Position numbers and translations under genes: made by a program
Source: Mucilaginibacter conchicola
Lineage (GTDB): Bacteria; Bacteroidota; Bacteroidia; Sphingobacteriales; Sphingobacteriaceae
Length of the DNA stretch: 64,000 bases
Assembly (NCBI RefSeq): GCF_003432115.1
Contig: NZ_QWDC01000001.1
Coordinates: 682,001 to 746,000 of the forward strand
Direction of reading: 5' to 3'
The notes under the pieces: generated by a model
What the model was told of the DNA's origin: nothing
Database searches by the model: none
Seen by the model: the letters and a program-made list of their open reading frames with translations, nothing else
Part shown: in pieces, positions 1 to 7,057 of the stretch
How the letters are laid out: each line of letters opens with the position of its first letter
How positions within the stretch are numbered: the first letter of the stretch is position 1

Positions 1-945
1 GGGGTTAGCGGTCTTCAAATTGCCGGGGTTTTGATCCAGGCGGGTGTTTGATTGCCAGTCGGTACCGGTAAGGTAGCTGGCGTTTACTTTGAATGCGAAC
101 TTATCATTCCATGCTTTAGCAAAGCGGATAGCCGTTTCATTAATAGTGCTTGCATTTACACCTATATTATCCACATGGTTAACGCCCGTGCGGTGATAAA
201 AGCTTAAGCCCTGTGTTTTAAATGGATCTTTAGTGAATAAGTTTGATAGACCGTTGATAGCATTGGTACCATAAAGTGCTGCGGCTGCACCCGGTGTTAT
301 CTCCAGGCTGGCAATATCCAATTCGGTTGGGCCAATGGCGTTACCCAGCGGTACACCCAAAGTTGCCGACTGCATATCAACCCCATCAACCAGTTGCATA
401 AACCTAAAGTTATTAGGGCTGTTAAAACCACGGGTGTTGGGTACCTTAAGCGTGATACTTGTAGTGGTCATCTGAACACCTTTAACGTTCTCCAAAGCAT
501 CGTAAAAGCTTGGGCCGGGTGATTGTTTCAAAGCCGTAATGCTCAGTTTCTCAATCGCCACCGGAGACTTCAATAATTTCTCCTCGCGGCGCGATGCAGT
601 TACCACCACCTCATTTATCAGTAGTGATTGCGTGGTTAGCTGTACGTTTACATTACTATTTGCACTGCGTATGGTAAACTCCTGCGAGTGATAGCCTACC
701 GCGCTGAACACTAATGTATATGGAAATTTAGCCTGGGTAGTTAGTGAGAATTTACCAGTGCTATCTGTTGATGTTCTGTTATCGGTACCTTTAATAGATA
801 CCGTTGTGCCTATAAGTGGCTGGCCGTGGTCATCTTTAACCTGGCCGCTTAAGATATAACTGCCATTAAGTTGCGCCGAGGCCAGGCCCGGGACAAGGAC
901 TAAAAAGAGTATAATAAGTTTTATTAAACTTTTAAAAGATTTCAT
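1..945 (-). CDS. TonB-dependent receptor, N-terminal part (cut by window edge)
   Basis: Translating the minus strand from the ATG at 945 gives 315 residues without a stop, running off the window. A signal peptide (MKSFKSLIKLIILFLVLVPG, ending ASAQ) is followed by a carboxypeptidase-regulatory-like beta-sandwich (GQVKDDHGQPLIGTTVSIKG ... VFSAVGYHSQ), the usual NEVVVTASRREEKL linker, and a plug domain with LENVKGVQ, NTRGFN and LEITPGAAAALYGTNAINGL. This architecture is that of Bacteroidota outer-membrane transporters powered by TonB-ExbBD. The substrate cannot be read from the sequence. It has no SusD-like partner in view. The short ORF with a poly-Cys end just upstream suggests control by sulfur or cysteine supply, which is inference. 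Confidence 0.93.
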   Translation of the reverse strand, partial: MKSFKSLIKLIILFLVLVPGLASAQLNGSYILSGQVKDDHGQPLIGTTVSIKGTDNRTSTDSTGKFSLTTQAKFPYTLVFSAVGYHSQEFTIRSANSNVNVQLTTQSLLINEVVVTASRREEKLLKSPVAIEKLSITALKQSPGPSFYDALENVKGVQMTTTSITLKVPNTRGFNSPNNFRFMQLVDGVDMQSATLGVPLGNAIGPTELDIASLEITPGAAAALYGTNAINGLSNLFTKDPFKTQGLSFYHRTGVNHVDNIGVNASTINETAIRFAKAWNDKFAFKVNASYLTGTDWQSNTRLDQNPGNLKTANP

Positions 946-1009
946 GAATTAGGTTGTATTTAGTTTAGTTGAAAAAAATGTGAACAGGTTGGAGCCGTGC
1001 CGGATAGCT

Positions 1010-1048
1010 TTAACAGCAGCAGCAACAGCATGCAGTTGAGAGCTGCAT
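1010..1048 (-). CDS. 12-codon poly-cysteine ORF, candidate attenuation leader peptide
   Basis: The minus strand reads ATG CAG CTC TCA ACT GCA TGC TGT TGC TGC TGC TGT TAA, giving MQLSTACCCCCC. It begins about 55 nt after a predicted transcription start and ends 64 nt before the ATG of the TonB-dependent receptor. An A-rich stretch (AAAAGAAAC) precedes the start codon. The start codon lies inside a perfect 7-bp inverted repeat (CATGCAG/CTGCATG, 1029-1049). Six Cys codons at the end of a tiny ORF between promoter and gene is the classic layout of a leader that senses charged tRNA-Cys; poly-Cys uORFs regulating sulfur genes are known in mycobacteria. Alternatively it is a chance CAG triplet repeat. 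Confidence 0.6.
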   Translation of the reverse strand: MQLSTACCCCCC

Positions 1049-1109
1049 GTTTCTTTTAAAGTTCAATGATGCGGGGTATAAATAATACATTGTCTATAGA
1101 ATTACTCGA

Positions 1110-1140
1110 CAAAAATATTAATTGTTTCATGGCATCCAAA
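1110..1140 (-). promoter_or_regulatory. Bacteroidota-type promoter for the leader/TonB-receptor transcript
   Basis: On the minus strand TTTG (1140-1137) and TATTTTTG (1117-1110) match the Bacteroidota -33 (TTTG) and -7 (TAnnTTTG) consensus exactly, with a 19-nt spacer. The predicted start is near 1103, giving a leader of about 55 nt before the poly-Cys ORF. Confidence 0.6.
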
Positions 1141-1239
1141 AAAATTCTAACATTTTTTTAATTCCCTCGGTCTGCAAGAAGCTATGTAGGTTTTTATGCG
1201 GTAAATACGTATAATTGTCGACCAAATTAATATACTTTA

Positions 1240-2319
1240 ATGTCCTTCTCCTACCGCCGCATCATCATAAAAATTGGTTCAAACGTATTAACCCGACCTG
1301 ATGGCCTACCCGATACCGACAGGATAGCGCATCTGGTAGACCAAATAGCGTCGATAAAAAAGCAGGGCATCGAAGTGATATTGGTATCCTCAGGCGCTGT
1401 AGCATCAGGCAGGAGTCTGATCAGCATATCAGAAAAATCTGATGCCGTAGCTGTGAGGCAGTTACTGGCATCTATCGGGCAGGTTAAACTTATTAATACC
1501 TACTCTGCCCTGTTTGAGAAATATGACATCCTGTGTTCGCAGGTGTTGGTGACTAAAGAAGATTTTCGCGATAGGCTGCATTACCTCAACATGCGCAACT
1601 GCCTGGAGATCTTACTGCAGCACCAGGTTATACCGGTTATTAATGAGAACGATGTGGTATCGGTAACCGAATTAATGTTTACCGATAATGACGAGTTGGC
1701 TGGCTTATTAGCTTCAATGCTGAACGCACAGGCGCTCATAGTACTCACCAACGTAAACGGCATCTATACCGGCGACCCTAAACTGCCCGGCTCATCCGTT
1801 ATCACTGAGATCACCAACGGCGGGCTGGATTTTGCTTCGTTTGTAAGCTCGGGCAAGTCGCAGTTTGGCCGTGGCGGGATGATCACTAAATCGACCATTG
1901 CCGATAAAGTGGCCCGTTTGGGTATTGCCGTGCATATTGCAAACGGCACAAAGGATAACATCCTTACAGATGTTTTGGCTAACCAGATAGAGCATACCCG
2001 CTTTGTGCCGGCTAAGTTAGCATCGGGTAAAAAGAAATGGATAGCACATTCTGAGAACTCGGCTAAGGGCGTTGTACAGGTGAACGAGGGTGCTAAAACA
2101 GCACTTACCTCGAAAAAAGCATCAAGTCTGTTGCCGGTAGGTGTAACAGAAATTATTGCTGATTTTAAAAAGGGCGAGATCATAAAAATAATTGACGAGA
2201 ACAAAAAGGTGATTGGCTTAGGCCTGGCCGAATATGGCTCAGAGAAAGCCCGTGAATACGCCGGACAAAAGAACCAGCGTGCCCTTGTGCATTACGATTA
2301 CCTTTATTTACAGAGTTAA
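1240..2319 (+). CDS. proB: Glutamate 5-kinase
   Basis: ProB phosphorylates L-glutamate to gamma-glutamyl phosphate, the first step of proline synthesis in the cytoplasm. The 359 residues match the family length. The N-terminal amino-acid-kinase fold shows the nucleotide-binding start IIIKIGSNVL, the VSSGAVASG loop, NENDVV, and VLTNVNGIYTGDP followed by SQFGRGGM. The C-terminal 90 or so residues (from about AKLASGKKKWIA) have the look of the PUA domain found in long ProB forms, where proline feedback acts on the kinase domain. The stop is only 3 nt from the proA ATG, so the two form an operon. proC is not in the window. Confidence 0.96.
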   Translation: MSFSYRRIIIKIGSNVLTRPDGLPDTDRIAHLVDQIASIKKQGIEVILVSSGAVASGRSLISISEKSDAVAVRQLLASIGQVKLINTYSALFEKYDILCSQVLVTKEDFRDRLHYLNMRNCLEILLQHQVIPVINENDVVSVTELMFTDNDELAGLLASMLNAQALIVLTNVNGIYTGDPKLPGSSVITEITNGGLDFASFVSSGKSQFGRGGMITKSTIADKVARLGIAVHIANGTKDNILTDVLANQIEHTRFVPAKLASGKKKWIAHSENSAKGVVQVNEGAKTALTSKKASSLLPVGVTEIIADFKKGEIIKIIDENKKVIGLGLAEYGSEKAREYAGQKNQRALVHYDYLYLQS

Positions 2320-2322
2320 AAC

Positions 2323-3570
2323 ATGGCATACCAACAATATTTTGAGCAGGCAGTAGCGGCATCGCGCAAAGCAGGGCTTACTGAAGCCGTTATCAATAAA
2401 GTACTAAAGGATGTGGCAAAGGCAGCCATTGAGCAAACACCCTATCTGCTGCAGGAAAACCAAAAGGACCTCGACCGGATGGATTCATCCGATCCTAAAT
2501 ATGACCGCCTTAAACTAACTGAAGAGCGTATAAAAGGCATTGCCGCTGATATTGAAAACGTGGTAGGTTTACCCAACCCGCTGGGTAAGGTACTGCTTGA
2601 TAATACTCTACCAAACGGATTGGAAATAAAAAAAGTAAGCGTGCCGCTGGGTATTGTCGGGGTTATCTATGAGGCAAGGCCTAATGTTACTTTTGATGTA
2701 TTTGCCCTGTGTTTTAAAACCGGTAATACCTCGGTATTGAAAGGTGGTAGTGATGCAGAATTTTCCAATCTGGCTATCATCAGCGTTATACATAGTGTGC
2801 TTAAAGCCAACAATATCGATGTAAATGTTGCGACCCTGCTCCCTGCGGATCGCGCTGCTACGGAAGCATTGCTTAGCGCTATCGGTTTTGTGGATGTATT
2901 GATCCCCCGCGGCAGTCAGTCACTTATTGATTTTGTGCGGAACAACAGCAAGGTGCCTGTGATTGAGACAGGTGCCGGCATTGTGCATACTTATTTAGAT
3001 GAAACCGGCGACATAGACAAAGCTATCCCCATCATTGAGAATGCAAAAACCCGTCGGGTAAGCGTCTGCAACGCACTGGATTGCCTCATCATCAACAACA
3101 AACGCCTCTGCGACCTGATACACATCTCAGAACCGCTGGCCAAAAAAGAGGTAGTTATTTATGCTGATAAGAAAGCCTTTGAAACACTCGACGGCCACTA
3201 CCCCACTGATTTGCTGCACGAAGCGCAGGCGGAACATTTCGGTACGGAATTTTTATCCATGAAGATGGCAATTAAAACTGTGGATACCCTGGAAGAAGCT
3301 TTGCAGCATATTGCGCAAAACAGCTCCAAACACAGTGAGGCGATCATTTCTGAAGATGAATTAAATATCGAGACCTTCCTTAACCGTGTGGATGCAGCTG
3401 CGGTTTATGTAAATACATCTACAGCATTTACCGATGGTGCCCAGTTTGGCCTCGGTGCCGAGATAGGCATCAGCACCCAAAAACTCCATGCCCGCGGGCC
3501 TATGGGTTTGCAGGAACTAACCAGTTATAAATGGATAGTTAAGGGTAATGGGCAGATAAGACAGAGTTAA
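2323..3570 (+). CDS. proA: Gamma-glutamyl phosphate reductase
   Basis: ProA reduces gamma-glutamyl phosphate with NADPH to glutamate-5-semialdehyde, completing the unstable-intermediate hand-off from ProB. The 415 residues have the aldehyde-dehydrogenase fold. Visible motifs are the family signature [30 protein letters not shown], and the catalytic cysteine in [31 protein letters not shown] near the C-terminus is also typical. It is co-transcribed with proB. The last codons and the first bases of its 3' flank are duplicated about 145 bp downstream (3694-3726), next to the true terminator. Confidence 0.96.
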   Translation: MAYQQYFEQAVAASRKAGLTEAVINKVLKDVAKAAIEQTPYLLQENQKDLDRMDSSDPKYDRLKLTEERIKGIAADIENVVGLPNPLGKVLLDNTLPNGLEIKKVSVPLGIVGVIYEARPNVTFDVFALCFKTGNTSVLKGGSDAEFSNLAIISVIHSVLKANNIDVNVATLLPADRAATEALLSAIGFVDVLIPRGSQSLIDFVRNNSKVPVIETGAGIVHTYLDETGDIDKAIPIIENAKTRRVSVCNALDCLIINNKRLCDLIHISEPLAKKEVVIYADKKAFETLDGHYPTDLLHEAQAEHFGTEFLSMKMAIKTVDTLEEALQHIAQNSSKHSEAIISEDELNIETFLNRVDAAAVYVNTSTAFTDGAQFGLGAEIGISTQKLHARGPMGLQELTSYKWIVKGNGQIRQS

Positions 3571-3726
3571 CAAAGGCGGGAATATAAAATCCTATCCAAG
3601 CCGTTGTTGGTGTTGTAACCAACAATTCTCCGCGCAGGTAGAGCAATTTGCTTTGCATGCGGTTTGTTGGTGACAACACCAACAATGGCAAAACGGACAA
3701 ATAAGACAGAGTTAATAAAGGCGGGA
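3550..3726. repeat. Direct duplication of the proA 3' end flanking two TTGTTGGTG hairpins
   Basis: The 32 bases at 3550-3581 (proA tail and start of the spacer) recur with four visible mismatches at 3695-3726. The first copy is followed by a decayed stem, the second by an intact terminator. Between them lie two inverted repeats: TTGTTGGT/ACCAACAA (3604-3625) and a perfect TTGTTGGTG-ACAA-CACCAACAA (3664-3685). It looks like a small repeat element whose arrival duplicated its target or that arose by local tandem duplication. Confidence 0.65.
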
Positions 3727-3745
3727 TGCAGATCCCGCCTTTATT
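3714..3745. terminator. Bidirectional terminator between proA and azoreductase
   Basis: A perfect 14-bp stem (AATAAAGGCGGGAT / ATCCCGCCTTTATT) with a GCAG loop. A-rich on one side and T-rich on the other, so it can serve the convergent proA and azoreductase genes. Confidence 0.85.
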
Positions 3746-3748
3746 GTT

Positions 3749-4345
3749 TTATACTTCTACAGATTCGATGCCTTTTTCAAGTGCTTTTTCCTGTACGCCT
3801 GGTATCTTCAATCCTTCAGCACGGTGGAAAGATATATTGGTCATGCCTAAAAAGCCGAGAACGGTTCTCAAATAAGGTTCAATAAAGTCTATAGCTTTCA
3901 TATTACCTTCAGAATAAACGCCGCCTGATGAGATGGCCACGTAAACGCGCTTGCCTTCAATTAAACCTACCGGCCCGTTCTCGCCGTAGCGGAAAGTTTT
4001 TTGTGCGCGTACAATATGGTCTATCCATGCCTTCAAACTCGAGTGAATAGTAAAATTGTACATCGGCGCACCTATAACGATAACGTCGGCATCCTGCACT
4101 TCGGCAATGCCCTGATCAGAGTGCTTTACCGCTTCGGCAAGCTCAGGCGTGTGCTGTTCTGCCGGGGTGAAGAATGAGGTAAGGTGCGATTCTTCCAAAT
4201 GCGGAAAAGGATGATCTACCAGGTTACGGGTTTTAACGGTGCTGCCCAGGTTGGCTGCCTGAAGTTTTTCAACTATCGCATTACCTAATTTAATGCTGTA
4301 AGATTCGTTGCCGCGGGGGCTTGATATCAGATGTAGTATTTTCAT
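3749..4345 (-). CDS. azoR: FMN-dependent NADH:quinone oxidoreductase / azoreductase
   Basis: AzoR-type flavoprotein that transfers two electrons from NADH to quinones or azo bonds, in the cytoplasm. Start chosen at the ATG giving MKILHLISSPRG, because the flavodoxin-like fold begins there; an in-frame extension to 4474 runs through the operator and is unlikely. FMN-binding features: SSPRGNESYSIKL, the PMYNFTIHSSLKAWIDHI segment with the YNF signature, and ISSGGVYSEG. 198 residues is normal for the family. It is divergent from an HxlR regulator, a common pairing in which the regulator senses electrophiles or quinones. A -7 box (TAGGTTTG) lies at 4376-4369. Confidence 0.92.
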   Translation of the reverse strand: MKILHLISSPRGNESYSIKLGNAIVEKLQAANLGSTVKTRNLVDHPFPHLEESHLTSFFTPAEQHTPELAEAVKHSDQGIAEVQDADVIVIGAPMYNFTIHSSLKAWIDHIVRAQKTFRYGENGPVGLIEGKRVYVAISSGGVYSEGNMKAIDFIEPYLRTVLGFLGMTNISFHRAEGLKIPGVQEKALEKGIESVEV

Positions 4346-4404
4346 TTTCTTAGTGTTTTGATACAATGCAAACCTACGTACACCCGCTATTAAAAAGATA
4401 TTAG

Positions 4405-4436
4405 TATCCCAAAGGATAGCAGTATCCTTTGGGATA
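4405..4436. promoter_or_regulatory. Perfect palindromic operator in the azoR/hxlR divergent promoter
   Basis: TATCCCAAAGGATA-GCAG-TATCCTTTGGGATA, a 14-bp perfect inverted repeat with a 4-nt spacer. It covers the expected -33 region of the HxlR gene (its -7 box TACATTTG is at 4442-4449) and sits about 55 bp upstream of the predicted azoR start. Probably the binding site of the neighbouring HxlR dimer, giving autoregulation plus control of azoR. Confidence 0.75.
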
Positions 4437-4453
4437 GTTGGTACATTTGTGTA

Positions 4454-4840
4454 ATGGCAGCAGAGATAAAACACATCACCGAAAAATGTAATGGGGCACT
4501 CCTCGCAATACGCGATACGCTCTATGTTTTAAGCGGAAAATGGAAGATCCAACTCATCGTACTCCTGCGCGAAGGACCTATGCGCTTTAATGAATTGCAG
4601 CGTTCGCTGGTTGATATTACCCCCAAAGTACTGTCCAAAGAACTTCGCGAGATGGAGCTTAACGAGTTCGTGATCCGCAGGGTGTATGATACCGTACCGG
4701 TAACTGTTACTTACGAGCTGACGCCATACGCTGCCACCGTTGACCCTATTATTAACAGCCTGCGTGAATGGGGCACTCAACACCGCGAAAGGATAATCGC
4801 CAGTCGCAAAAGTGAAGTTAAGGAGACTGTTGAGGAATAG
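4454..4840 (+). CDS. HxlR-family winged-helix transcriptional regulator
   Basis: 128 residues of the HxlR/YodB type: CNGALLAIRDTLYVLSGKWK at the N-terminus, then the winged helix LIVLLREGPMRFNELQRSL...ITPKVLSKELREMELNEFVIRR and a typical C-terminus (YELTPYA...LREWGTQHRE). In the family a conserved Cys near the N-terminus (here Cys13 in EKCNGAL) senses quinones or electrophiles, which fits the divergent azoreductase. The -7 box TACATTTG ends only 4 nt before the ATG, so the transcript may be leaderless. The specific inducer is unknown. Confidence 0.9.
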   Translation: MAAEIKHITEKCNGALLAIRDTLYVLSGKWKIQLIVLLREGPMRFNELQRSLVDITPKVLSKELREMELNEFVIRRVYDTVPVTVTYELTPYAATVDPIINSLREWGTQHRERIIASRKSEVKETVEE

Positions 4841-4894
4841 TACTTGGGTTACCTTCCTATTCAATTGGTATTAAGGATAACCAATCATTATCAC

Positions 4895-5569
4895 ATGAAG
4901 AAGATCCTTAAAGTAACATTTCGTATTCTGCTCGGTATCATAGCATTTATAGCTATTTACCTGATAGCAGTATTTGGCCTATCTGCCATCAGCACATCCG
5001 CAGAAACTACTACTGATAATAAAGACATCACTATCTATATCCTCACCAATGGCGTACATACCGATGTGGTAGTCCCGCTGAAAAATGCAGACATGGATTG
5101 GAGCCACGAGATCAAATTTGAGAACGTAATTAAATCCGATACTACAGCCAAGCTCGTAGCATTCGGTTGGGGCGATAAAGGTTTCTATCTCAATACGCCT
5201 ACCTGGTCGCAGCTCAAATTTAGTGTGGCATTTAAAGCAGCCACGGGCTTAAGTACATCAGCCATACATGCTACTTTCTACAAAAATCTTCGTGAAGATG
5301 CATCCTGCAAAAAGATCAATATCACCAAAGCACAATATCATCGATTGATCGCTTACATCCGCAACAGCTTCCAGGCTGATAGCGCCGGCCACTTCATCAA
5401 CATAAAAACCAACGCCAACTATGGCGATACGGATGCTTTTTACGAAGCTAAAAGGCGTTATAACCTTTTTTACACCTGTAATACATGGGCCAATAATGCC
5501 CTAAAAGCCTGCGGACAAAAAGCTTGTCTATGGACACCGATGGACAAACCTATCTTCAAAAAATACTAA
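4895..5569 (+). CDS. TIGR02117/DUF2459 family membrane-anchored protein
   Basis: 224 residues starting at MKKILKVTFRILLGI, which begins one N-terminal transmembrane segment (about residues 5-35); the longer frame from 4844 adds only an unlikely extension. The rest matches what is known of DUF2459: ILTNGVHTDVVVPL, then AFGWGDKGFYLNTPTW, and YNLFYTCNTWANNALKACG near the C-terminus. The conserved His, Asp, Cys and Asn look enzymatic (the fold has been compared to NlpC/P60-like peptidases), but no reaction is established. It follows the HxlR gene by about 55 nt and may be read through from it. Confidence 0.85.
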   Translation: MKKILKVTFRILLGIIAFIAIYLIAVFGLSAISTSAETTTDNKDITIYILTNGVHTDVVVPLKNADMDWSHEIKFENVIKSDTTAKLVAFGWGDKGFYLNTPTWSQLKFSVAFKAATGLSTSAIHATFYKNLREDASCKKINITKAQYHRLIAYIRNSFQADSAGHFINIKTNANYGDTDAFYEAKRRYNLFYTCNTWANNALKACGQKACLWTPMDKPIFKKY

Positions 5570-5685
5570 TACACACATTCAAAACCTTCATCATTCGCAA
5601 TTCAACATTGGGTGTTCGATATTACCCAAACACTCATTTTACCCTTTACTGACCTAACCTACAGGCATTATAAATAAGTAAAGCT

Positions 5686-5693
5686 TATCTTTG
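5686..5693 (+). promoter_or_regulatory. -7 box upstream of mnmA
   Basis: TATCTTTG matches TAnnTTTG exactly and lies 8 nt before the mnmA ATG, implying a 5' leader of only a few nucleotides. No convincing -33 element is visible. Confidence 0.45.
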
Positions 5694-5701
5694 CAGCTAT
5701 T

Positions 5702-6790
5702 ATGAGTAAGCACGGTAGAATCCTGGTGGCCATGAGTGGCGGTGTTGATAGTTCTGTAGCGGCAGTTATGCTGCATGAGCAGGGCTATGAGGTGATAGGC
5801 CTTACCATGAAAACCTGGGACTACGCCGCAAGCGGTGGCAGTTCTAAAGAAACCGGCTGCTGCAGCCTTGACAGCATTAACGATGCCCGCGCTTTGGCTG
5901 TTGGTTACGGCTTCCCTCATTATATATTGGATATCCGCAACGAGTTTGGCGATTTTGTGATCGATAACTTTGTTGACGAATACCTGGCAGGCCGCACCCC
6001 TAACCCATGTGTGCTTTGCAACACTCACATTAAATGGGAAGCGCTTTTAAAACGCGCCGATAAACTCGATTGTGAATTTATTGCTACCGGCCACTACGCC
6101 AACATCCGCCAGCAGGATAACGGCCGTTATGTGATATCAAAAGGTAAAGACGAAAATAAAGACCAGTCTTATGTACTTTGGGGCGTATCGCAAGAGAACC
6201 TATCGCGTACTAAATTCCCGCTGGGTAGTTTCTCTAAACCTGAGATCCGCCAAATGGCAGTAGATATGGGCCAACTTGAACTGGCAGGTAAAAGCGAAAG
6301 CTACGAGATCTGCTTTGTACCTGATAACGATTACCGCGCCTTCCTGCGCCATAAAGTACAGGACCTGGATGAGCGTATAGGCCAGGGTAATTTTGTACTG
6401 ACTGACGGTACCGTTGTAGGCAAACACCAGGGCTATCCTTATTATACTATAGGCCAGCGTAAAGGTTTGGGTATTGCTTTAGGCCAGCCGATGTTTGTTA
6501 CTCAGATACAGGCCAATACCAATACGGTTGTATTAGGTACTGCCGATGAACTGCAACGCAAAGAAGCCTGGGTACGTAATCTTAACCTCATTAAATACGA
6601 AAGCATTACCGAGCCATTGGCAGCGGTAACCAAAATACGCTACAAAGACGCAGGTGCCGAAAGTAAAATAGTACAGATAGGCGACCACATGAAGGTATCG
6701 TTCGATCACATGGTATCGGGTATTGCGCCGGGCCAGTCTGCGGTATTTTATGAAGGTAATGATCTGCTGGGTGGCGGCTTTTTATTGTAG
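5702..6790 (+). CDS. mnmA: tRNA-specific 2-thiouridylase
   Basis: MnmA adenylates U34 of tRNA-Lys, -Glu and -Gln and inserts sulfur to give s2U34. The PP-loop SGGVDSSV starts at residue 10. The nucleophilic and resolving cysteines are seen in NPCVLCNTHIKW and YEICFVPDNDYR. GHYANI, KDQSYVLWGV, YYTIGQRKGLGIALG and the C-terminal beta-barrel ending VFYEGNDLLGGGFL are all typical. 362 residues is the expected length. It is transcribed alone; the sulfur donor system is not in the window. Confidence 0.97.
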   Translation: MSKHGRILVAMSGGVDSSVAAVMLHEQGYEVIGLTMKTWDYAASGGSSKETGCCSLDSINDARALAVGYGFPHYILDIRNEFGDFVIDNFVDEYLAGRTPNPCVLCNTHIKWEALLKRADKLDCEFIATGHYANIRQQDNGRYVISKGKDENKDQSYVLWGVSQENLSRTKFPLGSFSKPEIRQMAVDMGQLELAGKSESYEICFVPDNDYRAFLRHKVQDLDERIGQGNFVLTDGTVVGKHQGYPYYTIGQRKGLGIALGQPMFVTQIQANTNTVVLGTADELQRKEAWVRNLNLIKYESITEPLAAVTKIRYKDAGAESKIVQIGDHMKVSFDHMVSGIAPGQSAVFYEGNDLLGGGFLL

Positions 6791-6796
6791 TTTTTT

Positions 6797-6907
6797 GTTG
6801 AAAAGTTGGAAAGTTTAAAGGTTGGAACGTTTGGTCTAACTGGGCGTTTAAGCTTTTTAGAAATCAACTTTGCAACATTCAAACCTTACAACATTCCAAC
6901 ATTTAAC
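6797..6907. repeat. Intergenic inverted repeat made of GTTGGAA-like units
   Basis: The left arm (6797-6832) carries phased units GTTGAAAAGTT, GGAAAGTTT, GGTTGGAACGTT. The right arm (6866-6907) carries their complements (AACTTTGCAACATT, AAACCTTACAACATT, CCAACATTTAAC). The transcript could fold into a long imperfect hairpin. The construction resembles elements at 9450, 35223 and 62624 although the units differ. Confidence 0.6.
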
Positions 6908-7057
6908 TTTATAATATTGCGGCTTCGCAACTAAATAAAGAAAACATTTTACGGTATTAATCATTATTTTTTACAACCTTGTGTACCTAACAGGGCCGCA
7001 AAAACAATTTGCGTTTCTATTACTTTATGTTTTCTTTGCAAAAAATATCAGTGCTGA

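Noticed and set aside
1010..1030. Reading the poly-Cys tract as a plain CAG/CAA microsatellite
   Set aside because: Kept as an alternative, but the exact promoter, start codon, in-frame stop and position before the receptor gene favour a leader ORF.
3664..3885. 73-codon plus-strand frame in the proA-azoR spacer
   Set aside because: It crosses the hairpin element and terminator and then runs antisense into azoR.
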